The notes under the pieces were generated by a model. That model was given only the letters and a program-made list of their open reading frames with translations, did not search any database and was not told the origin of the DNA. The translations under genes and the position numbers were made by a program. Positions 30,261 to 39,666 of a stretch of DNA of 64,000 nt are shown piece after piece (positions within the stretch are counted from its first letter, which is position 1; each line of letters opens with the position of its first letter). The DNA is from Bifidobacterium crudilactis (GTDB taxonomy: Bacteria; Actinomycetota; Actinomycetes; Actinomycetales; Bifidobacteriaceae): assembly GCF_000738005.1 (NCBI RefSeq), contig NZ_JHAL01000002.1, positions 248,001 through 312,000 of the forward strand, read 5' to 3'.

Positions 30261-32093
30261 TTGGGAGCCATGACTGCCAAAGCTTTGCATATGTCCACGC
30301 TGTTCCTGAGAACACTGCGTGAAGACCCCGCCGATGCCGATGTTGATTCCGCCAGACTGCTCCAGCGTGCTGGTTATATCCGAAAGACCGCACCCGGAAT
30401 TTTTACCTGGCTCCCACTCGGCCTGCGCGTCCTGAACAAGGTCGAGGCCATCATCCGCGAGGAGATCAACAGCTTCGGCGCCCAGGAAGTGCACTTTCCC
30501 GCGCTCTTGCCGAAGGACCCCTATGAACGTACGCACCGTTGGGAAGAGTATGGAGACAACATCTTCCGTCTGAAGGACAGGCATGGTGCGGATTACCTTC
30601 TGGCACCCACGCACGAGGAAATGTTCACGCTCCTCGTCAAGGACATGTATTCGTCATACAAGGATTTGCCGCTGACCCTCTATCAGATTCAGACCAAGTA
30701 CCGTGACGAATTCCGTCCACGCGCAGGTCTTGTTCGCGGTCGTGGTTTCGTGATGAAGGACGCCTACTCCTTCACGGTGGACGCCGACGGACTCAAAGCG
30801 GCGTATCAGGACGAACGCGATGCCTATGAACGTATCTTCAAGCGTCTGGGCGTGCAGTATGTGATCGTGCATGCGGTTTCGGGACCTATGGGGGGTTCCG
30901 AGTCCGAGGAGTTTCTTGCGCCCCTCGCCATCGGTGAGGACACCTTCGCGCTTGCGCCTTCAGGCAAGGCATGGAACGTCGAGGCACTCACCACCCCTGT
31001 AGTTCCTGATGAGGATTTCTCCGCCGTTCCCGATATGGTGCAACTGCACACCCCTGACTCGACCACGATAGAAAGCCTTGTCGACCAGGCGAACGCCTTG
31101 CATCCCAAAGCTGACGGCACGGCATGGACCGCTGCCGACACTCTGAAGAATCTCATCGTGACCGTCAGGCATCCTGCCGATGACGAGCACGACGAGCCGT
31201 GGCGAGAGCTGGTTGCCATCGCGCTTCCCGGCGACCGTCAGGTCGACATGAAGCGCATCGAGGCCCAGTTCGCACCCGCCGAAGTCGAGGAGTCCACGGC
31301 GGAGGACCTCGCAGGCCATCCCGAATTGGTGAAGGGTTACATCGGGCCCAAGGTGCTTGGTCCGCAAGCCGAGGAAGCGGGCATCAAGAATCCGATTCGC
31401 TACTTCGTGGATGCGCATGTGGCACGCGGCAGTGCGTGGATAACCGGTGCTGATGTCGAGGGCGAGCATCTCTTCAATGCGGTCTATACCAGGGATTTCG
31501 GATGTTCCCAGCGCATAGAGGCCGTCGAGGTTCGTCACGGCGATATGAGCCCTGACGGTTCGGGGCCTCTGAGCTTCGAGCGTGGTGTGGAGATAGGCCA
31601 GGTATTCCAGCTGGGTCTGAAATATTCCAATGCTCTGGATCTCAAGGTTCTGGACCAGAACGGGAAAACCGTTCCTGTATGGATGGGCAGCTATGGCATC
31701 GGTGTGTCGAGGGTGCTTGCCTGCATCGCCGAATTCCATCATGACGAGCATGGTCTGGACTGGCCTTTGGCTGTCGCTCCGGCCCAGGTGCATGTGATGG
31801 CAACCGGCAAGGATTCACAGGCATTCGAAGCCGCCGCCAAGTTGGTGGATGCACTTGAACGGCAGAACGTGGAGGTCATCTATGACGACCGACTCAAGGT
31901 TTCGCCCGGCGTGAAGTTCAAGGATGCGGAGTTGATCGGCGTTCCCCTGATTGCGGTTGCGGGAAGGGATACCGTGAACAACGGCACCATCGAGATTCGT
32001 CGTCGTGATGGCTCGCATTCGCAGGCGGTGCCTGTGGATGACGCTGCCGATGAGGTGTTGAAGCGTCTAGCGGCTATGCGAGAGGCTGAGTAG
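30261..32093 (+). CDS. proS: Prolyl-tRNA synthetase, bacterial type
   Basis: Class II synthetase of the bacterial type with an editing insertion: the catalytic core (motif 1 near residue 40, motif 2 with [10 protein letters not shown] near 150), the INS domain about residues 225-390 that clears Ala-tRNA(Pro), and the C-terminal anticodon-binding domain. The 610-residue length is standard. The longest frame starts at a TTG (30261); an ATG at 30270 is possible but its GGGAG is only two bases upstream. A perfect 19-bp terminator lies at 32116. The first of the four 71-bp palindromic elements follows at 32189. Confidence 0.95.
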   Translation: MGAMTAKALHMSTLFLRTLREDPADADVDSARLLQRAGYIRKTAPGIFTWLPLGLRVLNKVEAIIREEINSFGAQEVHFPALLPKDPYERTHRWEEYGDNIFRLKDRHGADYLLAPTHEEMFTLLVKDMYSSYKDLPLTLYQIQTKYRDEFRPRAGLVRGRGFVMKDAYSFTVDADGLKAAYQDERDAYERIFKRLGVQYVIVHAVSGPMGGSESEEFLAPLAIGEDTFALAPSGKAWNVEALTTPVVPDEDFSAVPDMVQLHTPDSTTIESLVDQANALHPKADGTAWTAADTLKNLIVTVRHPADDEHDEPWRELVAIALPGDRQVDMKRIEAQFAPAEVEESTAEDLAGHPELVKGYIGPKVLGPQAEEAGIKNPIRYFVDAHVARGSAWITGADVEGEHLFNAVYTRDFGCSQRIEAVEVRHGDMSPDGSGPLSFERGVEIGQVFQLGLKYSNALDLKVLDQNGKTVPVWMGSYGIGVSRVLACIAEFHHDEHGLDWPLAVAPAQVHVMATGKDSQAFEAAAKLVDALERQNVEVIYDDRLKVSPGVKFKDAELIGVPLIAVAGRDTVNNGTIEIRRRDGSHSQAVPVDDAADEVLKRLAAMREAE

Positions 32094-32115
32094 CACCCGC
32101 ATTCGTAGTAACTGC

Positions 32116-32167
32116 GCACAACGGCACGGCCAGCTGGGCATATGGCCCGCTGGCCGTGCCGTTGTGC
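32116..32167 (+). terminator. Terminator of proS
   Basis: Nineteen bases GCACAACGGCACGGCCAGC and their exact complement form a stem with a 14-base loop, 23 bases after the stop codon; GGTTTTGGG follows downstream. Confidence 0.8.
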
Positions 32168-32188
32168 ACGGTTTTGGGTGAATTCTCA

Positions 32189-32257
32189 GATAACTGCATC
32201 ACAAGACAGATGTTTCTGCAAAATTCTCGGGAATGCTGTCCTTATGATGCAGTTATC
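32189..32257 (+). repeat. Palindromic element, copy 1 (69 bp)
   Basis: Left arm begins GATAACTGCATCAC and the right arm ends GATGCAGTTATC. One of four related copies in this window. It is the least symmetric copy near the loop. It belongs to the ATCA/TGAT subtype shared with copy 4. Confidence 0.8.
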
Positions 32258-32599
32258 GTATGGGGCCTGTACACGCCAATCCACGGAGAGCCGGTACCAC
32301 TCGCGTTGATCATTCGTGATGCCCTGCTGTTTCGCTCCGGTGATACTGCCTGCGTTGCCGCTTGGTGAGTGTATGACGCTGCTGCGGCACCGGAGATTGT
32401 GGATAATGTGGCATCCGACCACATTGCTAGCGGACCATGTGCCTCGATGAAGCGAGGGGCGACAATGATGTCTACCGTCGGAATCGGTCAAGCGTCCATC
32501 TTATATGCGGCATGAATTCTGCCCGGATTCGACTCTGCTCTGTCCGGGAACTGACAGGATACGGTTCGGACGGTCCACATCGTCGGTGAGGAGAGAGCC
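32258..32599. other. Intergenic region upstream of ssb
   Basis: Between the palindromic element and ssb there is about 340 bp with no supported gene. It includes AT-richer sequence, and GAGGAGAGAG is correctly placed just before the ssb start. Confidence 0.5.
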
Positions 32600-33112
32600 A
32601 TGGGTATTCAGCAAGGGTTGGTAACGATAACCGGATATGTTGCCAAGGAACCGCGCAGGGTGGGAGATCCTGGTCGCACGCCGTTGTGCGTCATGCGATT
32701 GGCCTCCACTCGCTCGTATTATGATGCCAAGTCGCAGCTTTGGAAGGAGCTGCCGACCACATGGATATCGGTCAAAGCGCATCGTTCTTTGGCGAATAAC
32801 GTACTGGCCTCCGTTCACAAGGGTGACCCCGTCATTGTGACGGGAACCTTAGGAATGGACGAATGGAGTAAAGACGGCCAGCCGCAGTCCTCGCTGGTCA
32901 TCGAGGCCAATGCCATAGGCCATGATCTTTCCCTGGGGTCGACGAGCTTTTCCAAACTCGGGAATCGTTCGGAGAGTACCTCGGCCTTGCGCGCCCCCGA
33001 GGATGATGCATCCTCGGGGGCGCGGTCCGAGACCGGCCTTGCGTTTCCGTCGAGGACTCGGGTCTCGCAGGAAACAGGAATCCGCGAAGATGCCGATGAC
33101 GTGGTGTTCTGA
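32600..33112 (+). CDS. Single-stranded DNA-binding protein, accessory paralogue
   Basis: An N-terminal OB-fold (about residues 1-110) with family segments GYVAKEPR, RLASTRSYYD, WISVKAHRSLA and GDPVIVTGTL binds single-stranded DNA. A Ser/Glu-rich linker follows and the protein ends DADDVVF, similar to the DDDIPF tail that recruits partner proteins but less acidic. The housekeeping ssb usually lies between rpsF and rpsR, so this is probably a second copy for recombination, repair or DNA uptake. The linker is encoded by a strong perfect hairpin (32990-33024). A good Shine-Dalgarno supports the start at 32600. Confidence 0.85.
   Translation: MGIQQGLVTITGYVAKEPRRVGDPGRTPLCVMRLASTRSYYDAKSQLWKELPTTWISVKAHRSLANNVLASVHKGDPVIVTGTLGMDEWSKDGQPQSSLVIEANAIGHDLSLGSTSFSKLGNRSESTSALRAPEDDASSGARSETGLAFPSRTRVSQETGIREDADDVVF
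32990..33024 (+). repeat. Perfect hairpin inside the ssb coding sequence
   Basis: CGCGCCCCCGAGGAT and its exact reverse complement are separated by five bases inside the linker-coding part of the ssb gene. The 15-bp stem is almost all G and C. Such a structure in coding RNA can slow ribosomes or attenuate transcription. Confidence 0.75.
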
Positions 33113-33118
33113 CGTAGC

Positions 33119-33156
33119 GGGCCGTTCATCCATCAACAGCGACGGATGAACGGCCC
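33119..33156. terminator. Bidirectional terminator between ssb and pepO
   Basis: GGGCCGTTCATCC and GGATGAACGGCCC form a 13-bp stem with a 12-base loop. It lies between the ssb stop and the convergent pepO stop. Confidence 0.7.
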
Positions 33157-33237
33157 ATGTCAAAACGCGAGGTTCGATGAACGTAGCGGGATGATGTAAC
33201 GACTGCGGAATCTTCCCGTTCGCCACCATTCATCGCA

Positions 33238-35319
33238 TTACCAGATACGCACTCTGGAATCCGGTGCGAGCCACATCTCATCCCCGTCCTTCACCGAAAA
33301 GGCTTCGTGGAAGAGATCGACATTGCGCACGATGCCGTTCGTTCTGAACTCGGCAGGGGAGTGTGGGTCGATTTGCAGGTACTGTTCCGCCAGTTGGTCA
33401 CGCAGCTTGGTTCTCCAGATCGAAGCATAAGCGATGAAGAAACGCTGAACACCGGTGAAGCCGTCGATTTCCGGTGCGTTGACGAGAGAATCTCGGATGG
33501 CCTGCGCACTGCCGTCCTTGCTGCGACCAGCCGCCGCATCAAGGGCGAATGCATAGGCTTTCAGGGAGATGTTCACGCCGCCCAGATCGCCGATGTTCTC
33601 GCCGATGGTCAGGGCACCATTGACATGAGGAGCCTTGGTGGGGTCGTCGGCGTACAACTCGGCCAACTGTGCGGGTACGAAGGTGTTGTACTGGTCGATG
33701 AGAGCAGTCGTGCGTTCTTCGAAGTTCTTGCGATCCTCGGCCGTCCACCAGTCGTTCAGACGTCCTGAACCGTCGTATTTGCTGCCCTGATCGTCGAAAC
33801 CATGCCCGATTTCATGACCGATGACTGCGCCGATGCCGCCGTAGTTCGCAGCATCGTCCGCATCCGGGTCGAAGAAGGGAGGTTGCAGAATAGCTGCGGG
33901 GAACACGATGACGTTCATCGTGGGTTCGTAATAGGCGTTCACCGTCTGCGGGTTCATCAGCCACTCGTCCTTGTCGACTGGCTGGCCCACTTTGCTCATC
34001 TGGTATGCGGTTTCGTAGGTCTGCGCGGCGTGGATGTTCTCGCACAGGCTGGCTTTGTCGCTAACCTCAAGGGCGGCGTAATCCCTCCAGTGATTGGTGT
34101 ATCCGATTTTCGGAGAGAACTGGTCAAGCTTGTTCAGGGCCTTCTCTTTGGTCTCGGCGCCCAACCAGTCACTCGATGTGATGGATACGCGATACGCGTC
34201 GATAAGATTGCTGACGAGCTCTTCCATCCGCTGTTTGCTGGATTCAGGAAAATGCCTGCTGACGTAGATTCTGCCGACGTCCTCACCGCAGATGCCGTTG
34301 ACGAGCATGACCCCGCGCTTCCAACGAGCCCGCATCTCCGTGGTGCCCGATAGGACTTTGCCGTAGAAGTCGAAGCGTGCCTGATCGAAATCGTGGCTGA
34401 GATATCCTGCCCAGGAAATCAAGGTGTGCACGCGCGCCCAGAGTTGCAGGTCGCTTAATTCAGCTTCATCCCACACGGCGTCCAATCCGCTCAGGAAGCT
34501 CGGCTCGTGAACGATGGTGTGTTCAAGCGATCCGGCGAAGTTCAGCGGCATCGTCCGGGCGGATGGGGTCGAGTCGTAGGACCGTTGCCATGATTGTGCC
34601 CAGGCTTCGATGTCCACATGGGACAACGCGGATTGCAATGCCTTGAAATCTGTGGGGTTGTATGTTTTGTCCTGGTCGCGGGTCTCAACCACATCCCAGT
34701 GGTGTGCGGCGATACGGCATTCAAGTTTCAGGAATCGTGAGGCCTGCGCGCTCGCATCATCCATGTCCTTCGCGTAACCGGCCAACATCAGGAGTTTGGC
34801 TACCATTTCCTGATAGGCTTCGCGGATTGTCGTATAGCGGTCCTCGCGGTAATACGCCTCATCAGGCAGTCCAAGTCCGCCCTGTTCGATGTGGACGATG
34901 TTGCGTTCGGGTTCGCCAGGGTCGCCATACACCCCGATTCCCAACAGGTCCGGTCCACCCAGCGGATTCAGCGCGCCCAGCGCCTTGATGAGCTCCTGCT
35001 TGTCTGAGGTTCCGTCGATGGAGTCGAGGTCGGCGCGGATTCCTTCGATTCCCGCCGCTTCGATGGCATCGGTGTCGAGGAAGCTGTTGTACAGCGCGCT
35101 CGACTTGGCCGCCGGCGTTTCGGGGTCCTCAAGGATGTCGCGAATCTGAGTTTCGGCATCATCTGCGAGCTTGTCGAAGGAACCGAAGCGTGAACGGTCA
35201 TCGGGAAGCGAATAGGTGTCGATCCAGGGACCATTGACATAGCGGAAGAGGTCTTGTTTCGGTGTGATCACTGACGAAAACGATGTGGGATCAATGCCCG
35301 ATTTCAATTCTGTGTCCAT
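33238..35319 (-). CDS. pepO: M13-family zinc endopeptidase (PepO)
   Basis: Neprilysin-type oligopeptidase of 693 residues without signal peptide, so probably cytosolic and acting on short peptides. The zinc motif is VIGHEIGHGFDD (HExxH), the third zinc ligand lies in GENIGDLGG, and the two M13 domains (large N-terminal, C-terminal catalytic) are present; NAYYEPTMNVIVFPAAIL is the substrate-binding strand region. It starts 31 bases from the beginning of the hairpin array at 35350, so its promoter must lie in or across that array. Confidence 0.93.
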   Translation of the reverse strand: MDTELKSGIDPTSFSSVITPKQDLFRYVNGPWIDTYSLPDDRSRFGSFDKLADDAETQIRDILEDPETPAAKSSALYNSFLDTDAIEAAGIEGIRADLDSIDGTSDKQELIKALGALNPLGGPDLLGIGVYGDPGEPERNIVHIEQGGLGLPDEAYYREDRYTTIREAYQEMVAKLLMLAGYAKDMDDASAQASRFLKLECRIAAHHWDVVETRDQDKTYNPTDFKALQSALSHVDIEAWAQSWQRSYDSTPSARTMPLNFAGSLEHTIVHEPSFLSGLDAVWDEAELSDLQLWARVHTLISWAGYLSHDFDQARFDFYGKVLSGTTEMRARWKRGVMLVNGICGEDVGRIYVSRHFPESSKQRMEELVSNLIDAYRVSITSSDWLGAETKEKALNKLDQFSPKIGYTNHWRDYAALEVSDKASLCENIHAAQTYETAYQMSKVGQPVDKDEWLMNPQTVNAYYEPTMNVIVFPAAILQPPFFDPDADDAANYGGIGAVIGHEIGHGFDDQGSKYDGSGRLNDWWTAEDRKNFEERTTALIDQYNTFVPAQLAELYADDPTKAPHVNGALTIGENIGDLGGVNISLKAYAFALDAAAGRSKDGSAQAIRDSLVNAPEIDGFTGVQRFFIAYASIWRTKLRDQLAEQYLQIDPHSPAEFRTNGIVRNVDLFHEAFSVKDGDEMWLAPDSRVRIW

Positions 35320-35349
35320 AAGCCCAGCCTAATGACGTTTCCTGACAAG

Positions 35350-35703
35350 CCGAGCCGTCAAATGTGAAGCGCAGTGCGCTTCACATAGGCGAGGTGAGCA
35401 ACCGCAAAGGCCGAGCCGCCAGAAGGGGATGCCCTGTGGGCATCCCGTAGGCTCGGTGAGCGCCCGCAAAGACCGAGCCGTTAAGGCCGAAGCGCTGTGC
35501 GCTTTGGCTAGGTGAGGTGAGCGCCCGCTAAGGCTGCGATGATGCCCGTGTGTTTGGGCATAAGGGCTTGATGTAAGTACCGCATCCGGGCGACACGTCC
35601 ACTGAGCCGTTAAGCACACAACCCGGTGGGTTGTGTGTACGTGAGGTGAGCGCACAATATCGGATGTGGGCAAGCGCATAGCGATTGCGGTGAACAGCCC
35701 GCA
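35350..35703. repeat. Array of about six hairpin units with conserved flanking boxes
   Basis: The clearest repeats start at 35350, 35411, 35473 and 35602, with degenerate units between and after. Each unit has a left box near CCGAGCCGTTAA, a stem-loop and a right box near GAGGTGAGCGCCCGC. Inner stems differ in sequence but pair: 35362-35386 (11 bp), 35426-35446 (9 bp), 35486-35508 (10 bp, one wobble), 35542-35561 (6 bp), 35615-35637 (10 bp) and 35670-35688 (8 bp, one mismatch). Five of the six loops are three bases. The array lies between divergent pepO and map. Minus-strand reading gives repeated peptides, but this is a by-product of the repeats. Confidence 0.8.
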
Positions 35704-35776
35704 TGTCAACATGGCGGTCTGTAACCACATAGCAGTAGGGTGGTGGTAACCAAACAAGGTAGAAAGAAACAATCAA
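35704..35776. other. Short region between the hairpin array and map
   Basis: The remainder of the 457-bp pepO/map intergenic region. It precedes the TTG start of map and shows only a weak purine-rich stretch, with no strong ribosome-binding site. Confidence 0.35.
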
Positions 35777-36556
35777 TTGATCGAACTGAAGACACCACAG
35801 GAAATCAAATCCATGCGCCCCGCAGGAAAATTCGTAGGTAGCATTCTCAAGGATTTGCGCAAGATGACCAAGGTCGGCACCAATCTTCTTGAGATCGACG
35901 ACTTCGTCAAACAGCGCATCGAGGGACGTTCCGGCGCGGAATCCTGCTATGTGGATTATGCACCGGATTTCGGGACCGGGCCTTTTGCCCATTACATCTG
36001 TACTTCGGTGAATGACGCCGTGCTTCACGGTGTGCCTTTCGACTACGCATTGAAGGATGGGGATCTGCTCAGTCTGGATCTTGCCATCAATGTGGACGGT
36101 TGGGTAGGGGACTCGGCGATAAGCTTCGTCGTCGGTGACCACGCCGATCCGGAGGATCTGCGCATCATCAAGGCCACGGAGGATGCTCTGAAGGCCGGTA
36201 TCGCAGAGGCCGTTCCAGGGAACCGACTCGGTGATATCTCATCGGCGATCGGCGATATCGCGCACGAGAACGGATACACGGTCAACCTGGAGTTCGGCGG
36301 CCATGGCGTAGGGCACATCATGCATGGTGACCCGCATGTAGCCAATGACGGCAAGGCCCATCACGGCTACAAGCTGCGGAACGGTCTGGTCATAGCGATC
36401 GAACCATGGTTCCTCAGGACCACTGATGAGATCATCCAGGATCCGAAAGATGGCTGGACCTTGCGTTCGGCGGACGGATCACGTGGCGCTCACACCGAAC
36501 ACACCATCGCGATAACCGATGACGGTCCGATTATTTTGACCGCCAGGGACGAGTAG
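35777..36556 (+). CDS. map: Methionine aminopeptidase, type I
   Basis: Removes the initiator methionine from nascent proteins. The pita-bread metal ligands are visible: D in LSLDLAINVDG and D in WVGDSAISF, H in FGGHGVGHIMH, E in AIEPWFL and the final E in AHTEHTIAI. The start is the TTG at 35777 (MIELKTP), which gives the family N-terminus; the ribosome-binding site is weak. Length 259 is typical. The hairpin array of 35350 lies immediately upstream. Confidence 0.94.
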   Translation: MIELKTPQEIKSMRPAGKFVGSILKDLRKMTKVGTNLLEIDDFVKQRIEGRSGAESCYVDYAPDFGTGPFAHYICTSVNDAVLHGVPFDYALKDGDLLSLDLAINVDGWVGDSAISFVVGDHADPEDLRIIKATEDALKAGIAEAVPGNRLGDISSAIGDIAHENGYTVNLEFGGHGVGHIMHGDPHVANDGKAHHGYKLRNGLVIAIEPWFLRTTDEIIQDPKDGWTLRSADGSRGAHTEHTIAITDDGPIILTARDE

Positions 36557-36593
36557 CGGCAACGAGCAACACGGCGTTCTCCGCTTGCTAGCG

Positions 36594-36617
36594 GCTTGCG
36601 CAGGTGTTTGCGCAAGC
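36594..36617 (+). terminator. Short hairpin after map
   Basis: GCTTGCGC and GCGCAAGC pair across an 8-base loop. It lies about 40 bases after the map stop and before the gltA promoter region. Confidence 0.5.
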
Positions 36618-36780
36618 GCTTTCCAGAACGGCAATGGGGTCGGTTTTTGGCTCGTCAGGCAATCCTGGCGACCCTTGGACCGACCCTATTCTGCTACCAT
36701 TGGCGTTTCCGGCATCCGACCAGGTGCCTGGCGCTTCCATTCCAGTATCGTCGCTGGTCAATTCCTGGGTAGGGAGAAGA

Positions 36781-38073
36781 ATGATGCCAAAGGCAAGACT
36801 GAACATTGATACGTCGCAGTTTGACCTGCCAGTGGTGAAAGCGACGTGCGGTCCCGACGGAATCGTCGTGTCCAATCTGCGCAACGACGGATGGGTCACT
36901 CTGGATCCCGGTTTCCTGACCACCGCTCAGTGCGAATCGAAAATTACCTTCATTGACGGCAACCGTTCCATTCTGCGGTATCGCGGATATCCCATCGAAC
37001 AACTGTGTGAGCATTCCAATTTTCTGGAAGTCGCTTGGCTGCTCAACCAAGGTGAGCTGCCGAATCTGGCGCAGTATGAAGAATACCGTGATCGAGTGTT
37101 GCATCACACGGTGGTGGGTGAGGGCTTCAGGACCTTGCTGGGGTCCTTCCCGAGGAACGCCCATCCCATGAGTGTGCTCGCCTCCGCAGTCAACGCTCTG
37201 GCAAGCTTCTATCCCAAAACCTGTGATGTCAACGATCCGGAACAGTTGGATGAAGCAGGGGCAATCATCATGGCCAAGGTCAGGACGATTGTCTCGCTGA
37301 TTCACCGCCGCAGCAGAGATGAGCCTCTGCTGTACCCGGATTACACGCGTGGCTATGTCGATGACTTTCTGCGGATGAGTTTCGCCACTCCCTACCAGTC
37401 CTTTGAATCGGACCCGCTGATGGTCGAGGCCTTGGATAAGCTGCTGATCATCCATGCGGATCACGAGCAGAACTGCTCCACTTCGGTGGTGCGCATCGCG
37501 GGCTCGGCTCATGCGAATCTGTATTCCGCAGTTGCGGCCGGCATCAACGCGCTTTCGGGACCCTTGCATGGTGGTGCGAACGAGGCGGCGCTGCGTCAGC
37601 TGATGTCCATCAGGGATTCGGGGAAATCCGTCAAGGCCTTCGTCGAGGATGCCAAGAGCAACGGTCAACGTATTTCGGGGCTTGGTCACCGCGTGTACAA
37701 GTCCTATGATCCACGAGCGGCCATCGCCAAGGAATGGTTGACCAGGATCATGACGGAGGAGCAACTGGGGCTTCCTGGCAGCGATCTCGCGTTGTTCGAC
37801 GTGGCGACTGAGCTGGAGGATATCGCCTTGCACGACGACTACTTCATTTCGAGGCATCTCTACCCGAATGTCGACTTCTACACCGGGCTTATCTACCGTG
37901 CCATCGGGTTCAATCCGAGTATGTTCACGACCTTGTTCGCATTGGGCCGCATCCCGGGTTGGATTGCCCAGTACCGAGAGATGCTCGACGATCCGGCCAC
38001 CAGAATCGGTAGACCACGCCAGGTCTATACCGGCGAGCCCAAACGCGACGTCACACCCATCACCGAGCGCTGA
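36781..38073 (+). CDS. gltA: Citrate synthase
   Basis: Condenses acetyl-CoA and oxaloacetate to citrate. Active-site pieces are HGGANEAAL, GHRVYKSYDPRA and NVDFYTGL with the catalytic Asp, as expected for type II bacterial enzymes. From the ATG at 36781, with GTAGGGAGA upstream, it is 430 residues, the usual size; the longer frame from 36604 is not supported. Bifidobacteria have an incomplete Krebs cycle, so it mainly supplies glutamate precursors. A palindromic element follows 27 bases after the stop. Confidence 0.94.
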   Translation: MMPKARLNIDTSQFDLPVVKATCGPDGIVVSNLRNDGWVTLDPGFLTTAQCESKITFIDGNRSILRYRGYPIEQLCEHSNFLEVAWLLNQGELPNLAQYEEYRDRVLHHTVVGEGFRTLLGSFPRNAHPMSVLASAVNALASFYPKTCDVNDPEQLDEAGAIIMAKVRTIVSLIHRRSRDEPLLYPDYTRGYVDDFLRMSFATPYQSFESDPLMVEALDKLLIIHADHEQNCSTSVVRIAGSAHANLYSAVAAGINALSGPLHGGANEAALRQLMSIRDSGKSVKAFVEDAKSNGQRISGLGHRVYKSYDPRAAIAKEWLTRIMTEEQLGLPGSDLALFDVATELEDIALHDDYFISRHLYPNVDFYTGLIYRAIGFNPSMFTTLFALGRIPGWIAQYREMLDDPATRIGRPRQVYTGEPKRDVTPITER

Positions 38074-38100
38074 TTTCATCGTCGGACAGGGATGGATGCA

Positions 38101-38171
38101 GATAACTGCACTAAAAGAACAGCAATCTGGTAATCATTTCTCCTGAAAGCTGTCCTTATAGTGCAGTTATC
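38101..38171 (+). repeat. Palindromic element, copy 2 (71 bp)
   Basis: Begins GATAACTGCACTA and ends TAGTGCAGTTATC, with inner arms AACAGC and GCTGTCC. It lies between convergent gltA and dapD and may terminate both. It carries the ACTA/TAGT subtype shared with copy 3. Confidence 0.85.
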
Positions 38172-38241
38172 GTATTCGGTCCTGACCCGTCACAACGAGA
38201 AGTGCCAGGTATCTCTACGGGCAGCTCTACAGAGCCATGTA

Positions 38242-39216
38242 TTAGTTGGCGTGGAGCTGGGCGTTCAGGGCGATGCCGGTGTTGCGGCTGCGTGCCTCGA
38301 TGGCTCCGCTGACTGAATTGCGGATGAAGAGGATATGGTCCTTTCCGCTGAGTTCGGCGCCTTTCACGATGTCCAAAGGCTGTTTGGCGGCGATTTTGGC
38401 CTTGTCGACAATCGTCACTTTGGTGCCTGCGGTCACATACAGTCCGGCTTCCACCACGCAGTGGTTGCCGAGGGAGATGCCGATTCCCGAATTCGCGCCC
38501 AACAGGGAATGCTCGCCGATGGATACGCGGTGCTTGCCGCCTCCTGAAAGCGTGCCCATAATCGAAGCGCCTCCGCCGATATCCGAGCCGTCACCCACCA
38601 CAACCCCTTGCGACACTCGTCCTTCGACCATCGAGGTTCCTAGCGTTCCGGCATTGAAATTGACGAAGCCTTCATGCATCACCGTCGTGCCTTCGGAAAG
38701 ATAGGCGCCCAAACGGATGCGATCGGCGTTGCCGATGCGGACTCCGGTCGGAACGACATAATCCACCATGCGCGGGAACTTGTCGATGGACAGTACATTG
38801 ACATCAGCTTGATTGCTTCCAAGAACGCCGATAAGGTCGATTTTCCGCTGTGCGAAGTCATCCACTGCGAATGGCCCGTAGTTGGTCCACACCACATTGT
38901 TGAGCGCGGCAAAGATACCGTCGAGATTCAGGGTGTTCGGTTTGGCCAGTCGAAGGCTCAGCAGATGCAGGCGAAGATAGGCGTCGGCCGTGTCACTGAT
39001 GGCTGAGTCGAGAGAGGATACGGTGAAAACAGGAATGCGGCGTACTCCGCGAGCATCGGCCTTCTCATGCACGAGGCTGCCGAAGGCATGACCTGTTCTG
39101 CTTTCCTCCCCGGGCGCTTCGCCGAGATTCAAAGTCGGATACCATACATCCAGGGTGTTGCCGGCAGCATCGATGCTTGCCAATCCCCAGCCCCATGCGG
39201 TGCGTGATTCGGTCAT
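38242..39216 (-). CDS. dapD: 2,3,4,5-tetrahydropyridine-2,6-dicarboxylate N-succinyltransferase
   Basis: Succinyl transfer in the succinylase branch of lysine and diaminopimelate synthesis. The long N-terminal domain of about 160 residues is the actinobacterial type, followed by a left-handed beta-helix of hexapeptide repeats and the C-terminal end. Length 324 is typical for Actinobacteria. It is convergent with gltA and divergent from a small membrane protein at 39314. The downstream succinyl-DAP steps are not in this window. Confidence 0.93.
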   Translation of the reverse strand: MTESRTAWGWGLASIDAAGNTLDVWYPTLNLGEAPGEESRTGHAFGSLVHEKADARGVRRIPVFTVSSLDSAISDTADAYLRLHLLSLRLAKPNTLNLDGIFAALNNVVWTNYGPFAVDDFAQRKIDLIGVLGSNQADVNVLSIDKFPRMVDYVVPTGVRIGNADRIRLGAYLSEGTTVMHEGFVNFNAGTLGTSMVEGRVSQGVVVGDGSDIGGGASIMGTLSGGGKHRVSIGEHSLLGANSGIGISLGNHCVVEAGLYVTAGTKVTIVDKAKIAAKQPLDIVKGAELSGKDHILFIRNSVSGAIEARSRNTGIALNAQLHAN

Positions 39217-39313
39217 AGCGTTCTTCCTTTCGTGCGGACACGGTCAACTGTATGACCCAGACCGGAAAATGGCGTGGTGCCGTGGTTCACAGGTCTGGGT
39301 ATCATATTCGCTT

Positions 39314-39445
39314 ATGGGTGAATACGAGAAACAGCGGGCGCGCGCCGAACGCCGCCGCCGCAGTATCGCTCGCGTGGTGTGTGCGGTTATTGCTGTGGCC
39401 ATGCTGGCCAGTCTGATTATCCCGGCGTTGTTCTCTGGATTTTGA
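39314..39445 (+). CDS. Small single-span membrane protein (43 aa)
   Basis: The protein begins MGEYEKQRARAERRRRS and then one hydrophobic helix of about 22 residues up to the C-terminus, giving a basic cytoplasmic head and a membrane tail. The frame can be extended upstream to 39155, but that part overlaps dapD and looks non-coding. Similar tiny proteins occur in other bifidobacteria, to my knowledge, with no assigned role. It lies just before prfB. Confidence 0.6.
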   Translation: MGEYEKQRARAERRRRSIARVVCAVIAVAMLASLIIPALFSGF

Positions 39446-39666
39446 CGTCGGACCGTGACTTCCGCCCGACGACTGGTGTGATGGGCCTTGAGGATACGGC
39501 ACGTCAACATCCTCGTCTTGCTTGCTTATGCGCTGTTTCGTGGTTTGAAGGGCTTCTGGCCGTTGAGTTCGGCGGTGTGCGGAAGACTGGGCAGGCTGGG
39601 CATTCCGGCTGATGGTATTGGTGTTTCAACGCGCTCTTCTGTGGCGCTAACGGTATGGTGGTAACG

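Noticed and set aside
35350-35703. Integron attC array
   Set aside because: No integrase or gene cassettes lie nearby and the boxes do not match attC core sites.
35329-35772. A minus-strand open frame of 147 residues across the hairpin array
   Set aside because: Its repeated peptides come from the repeated DNA units; it has no domain and overlaps the divergent promoter region.
36604-36780. An N-terminal extension of citrate synthase
   Set aside because: The extension is unlike the family and the ATG at 36781 has a proper ribosome-binding site.
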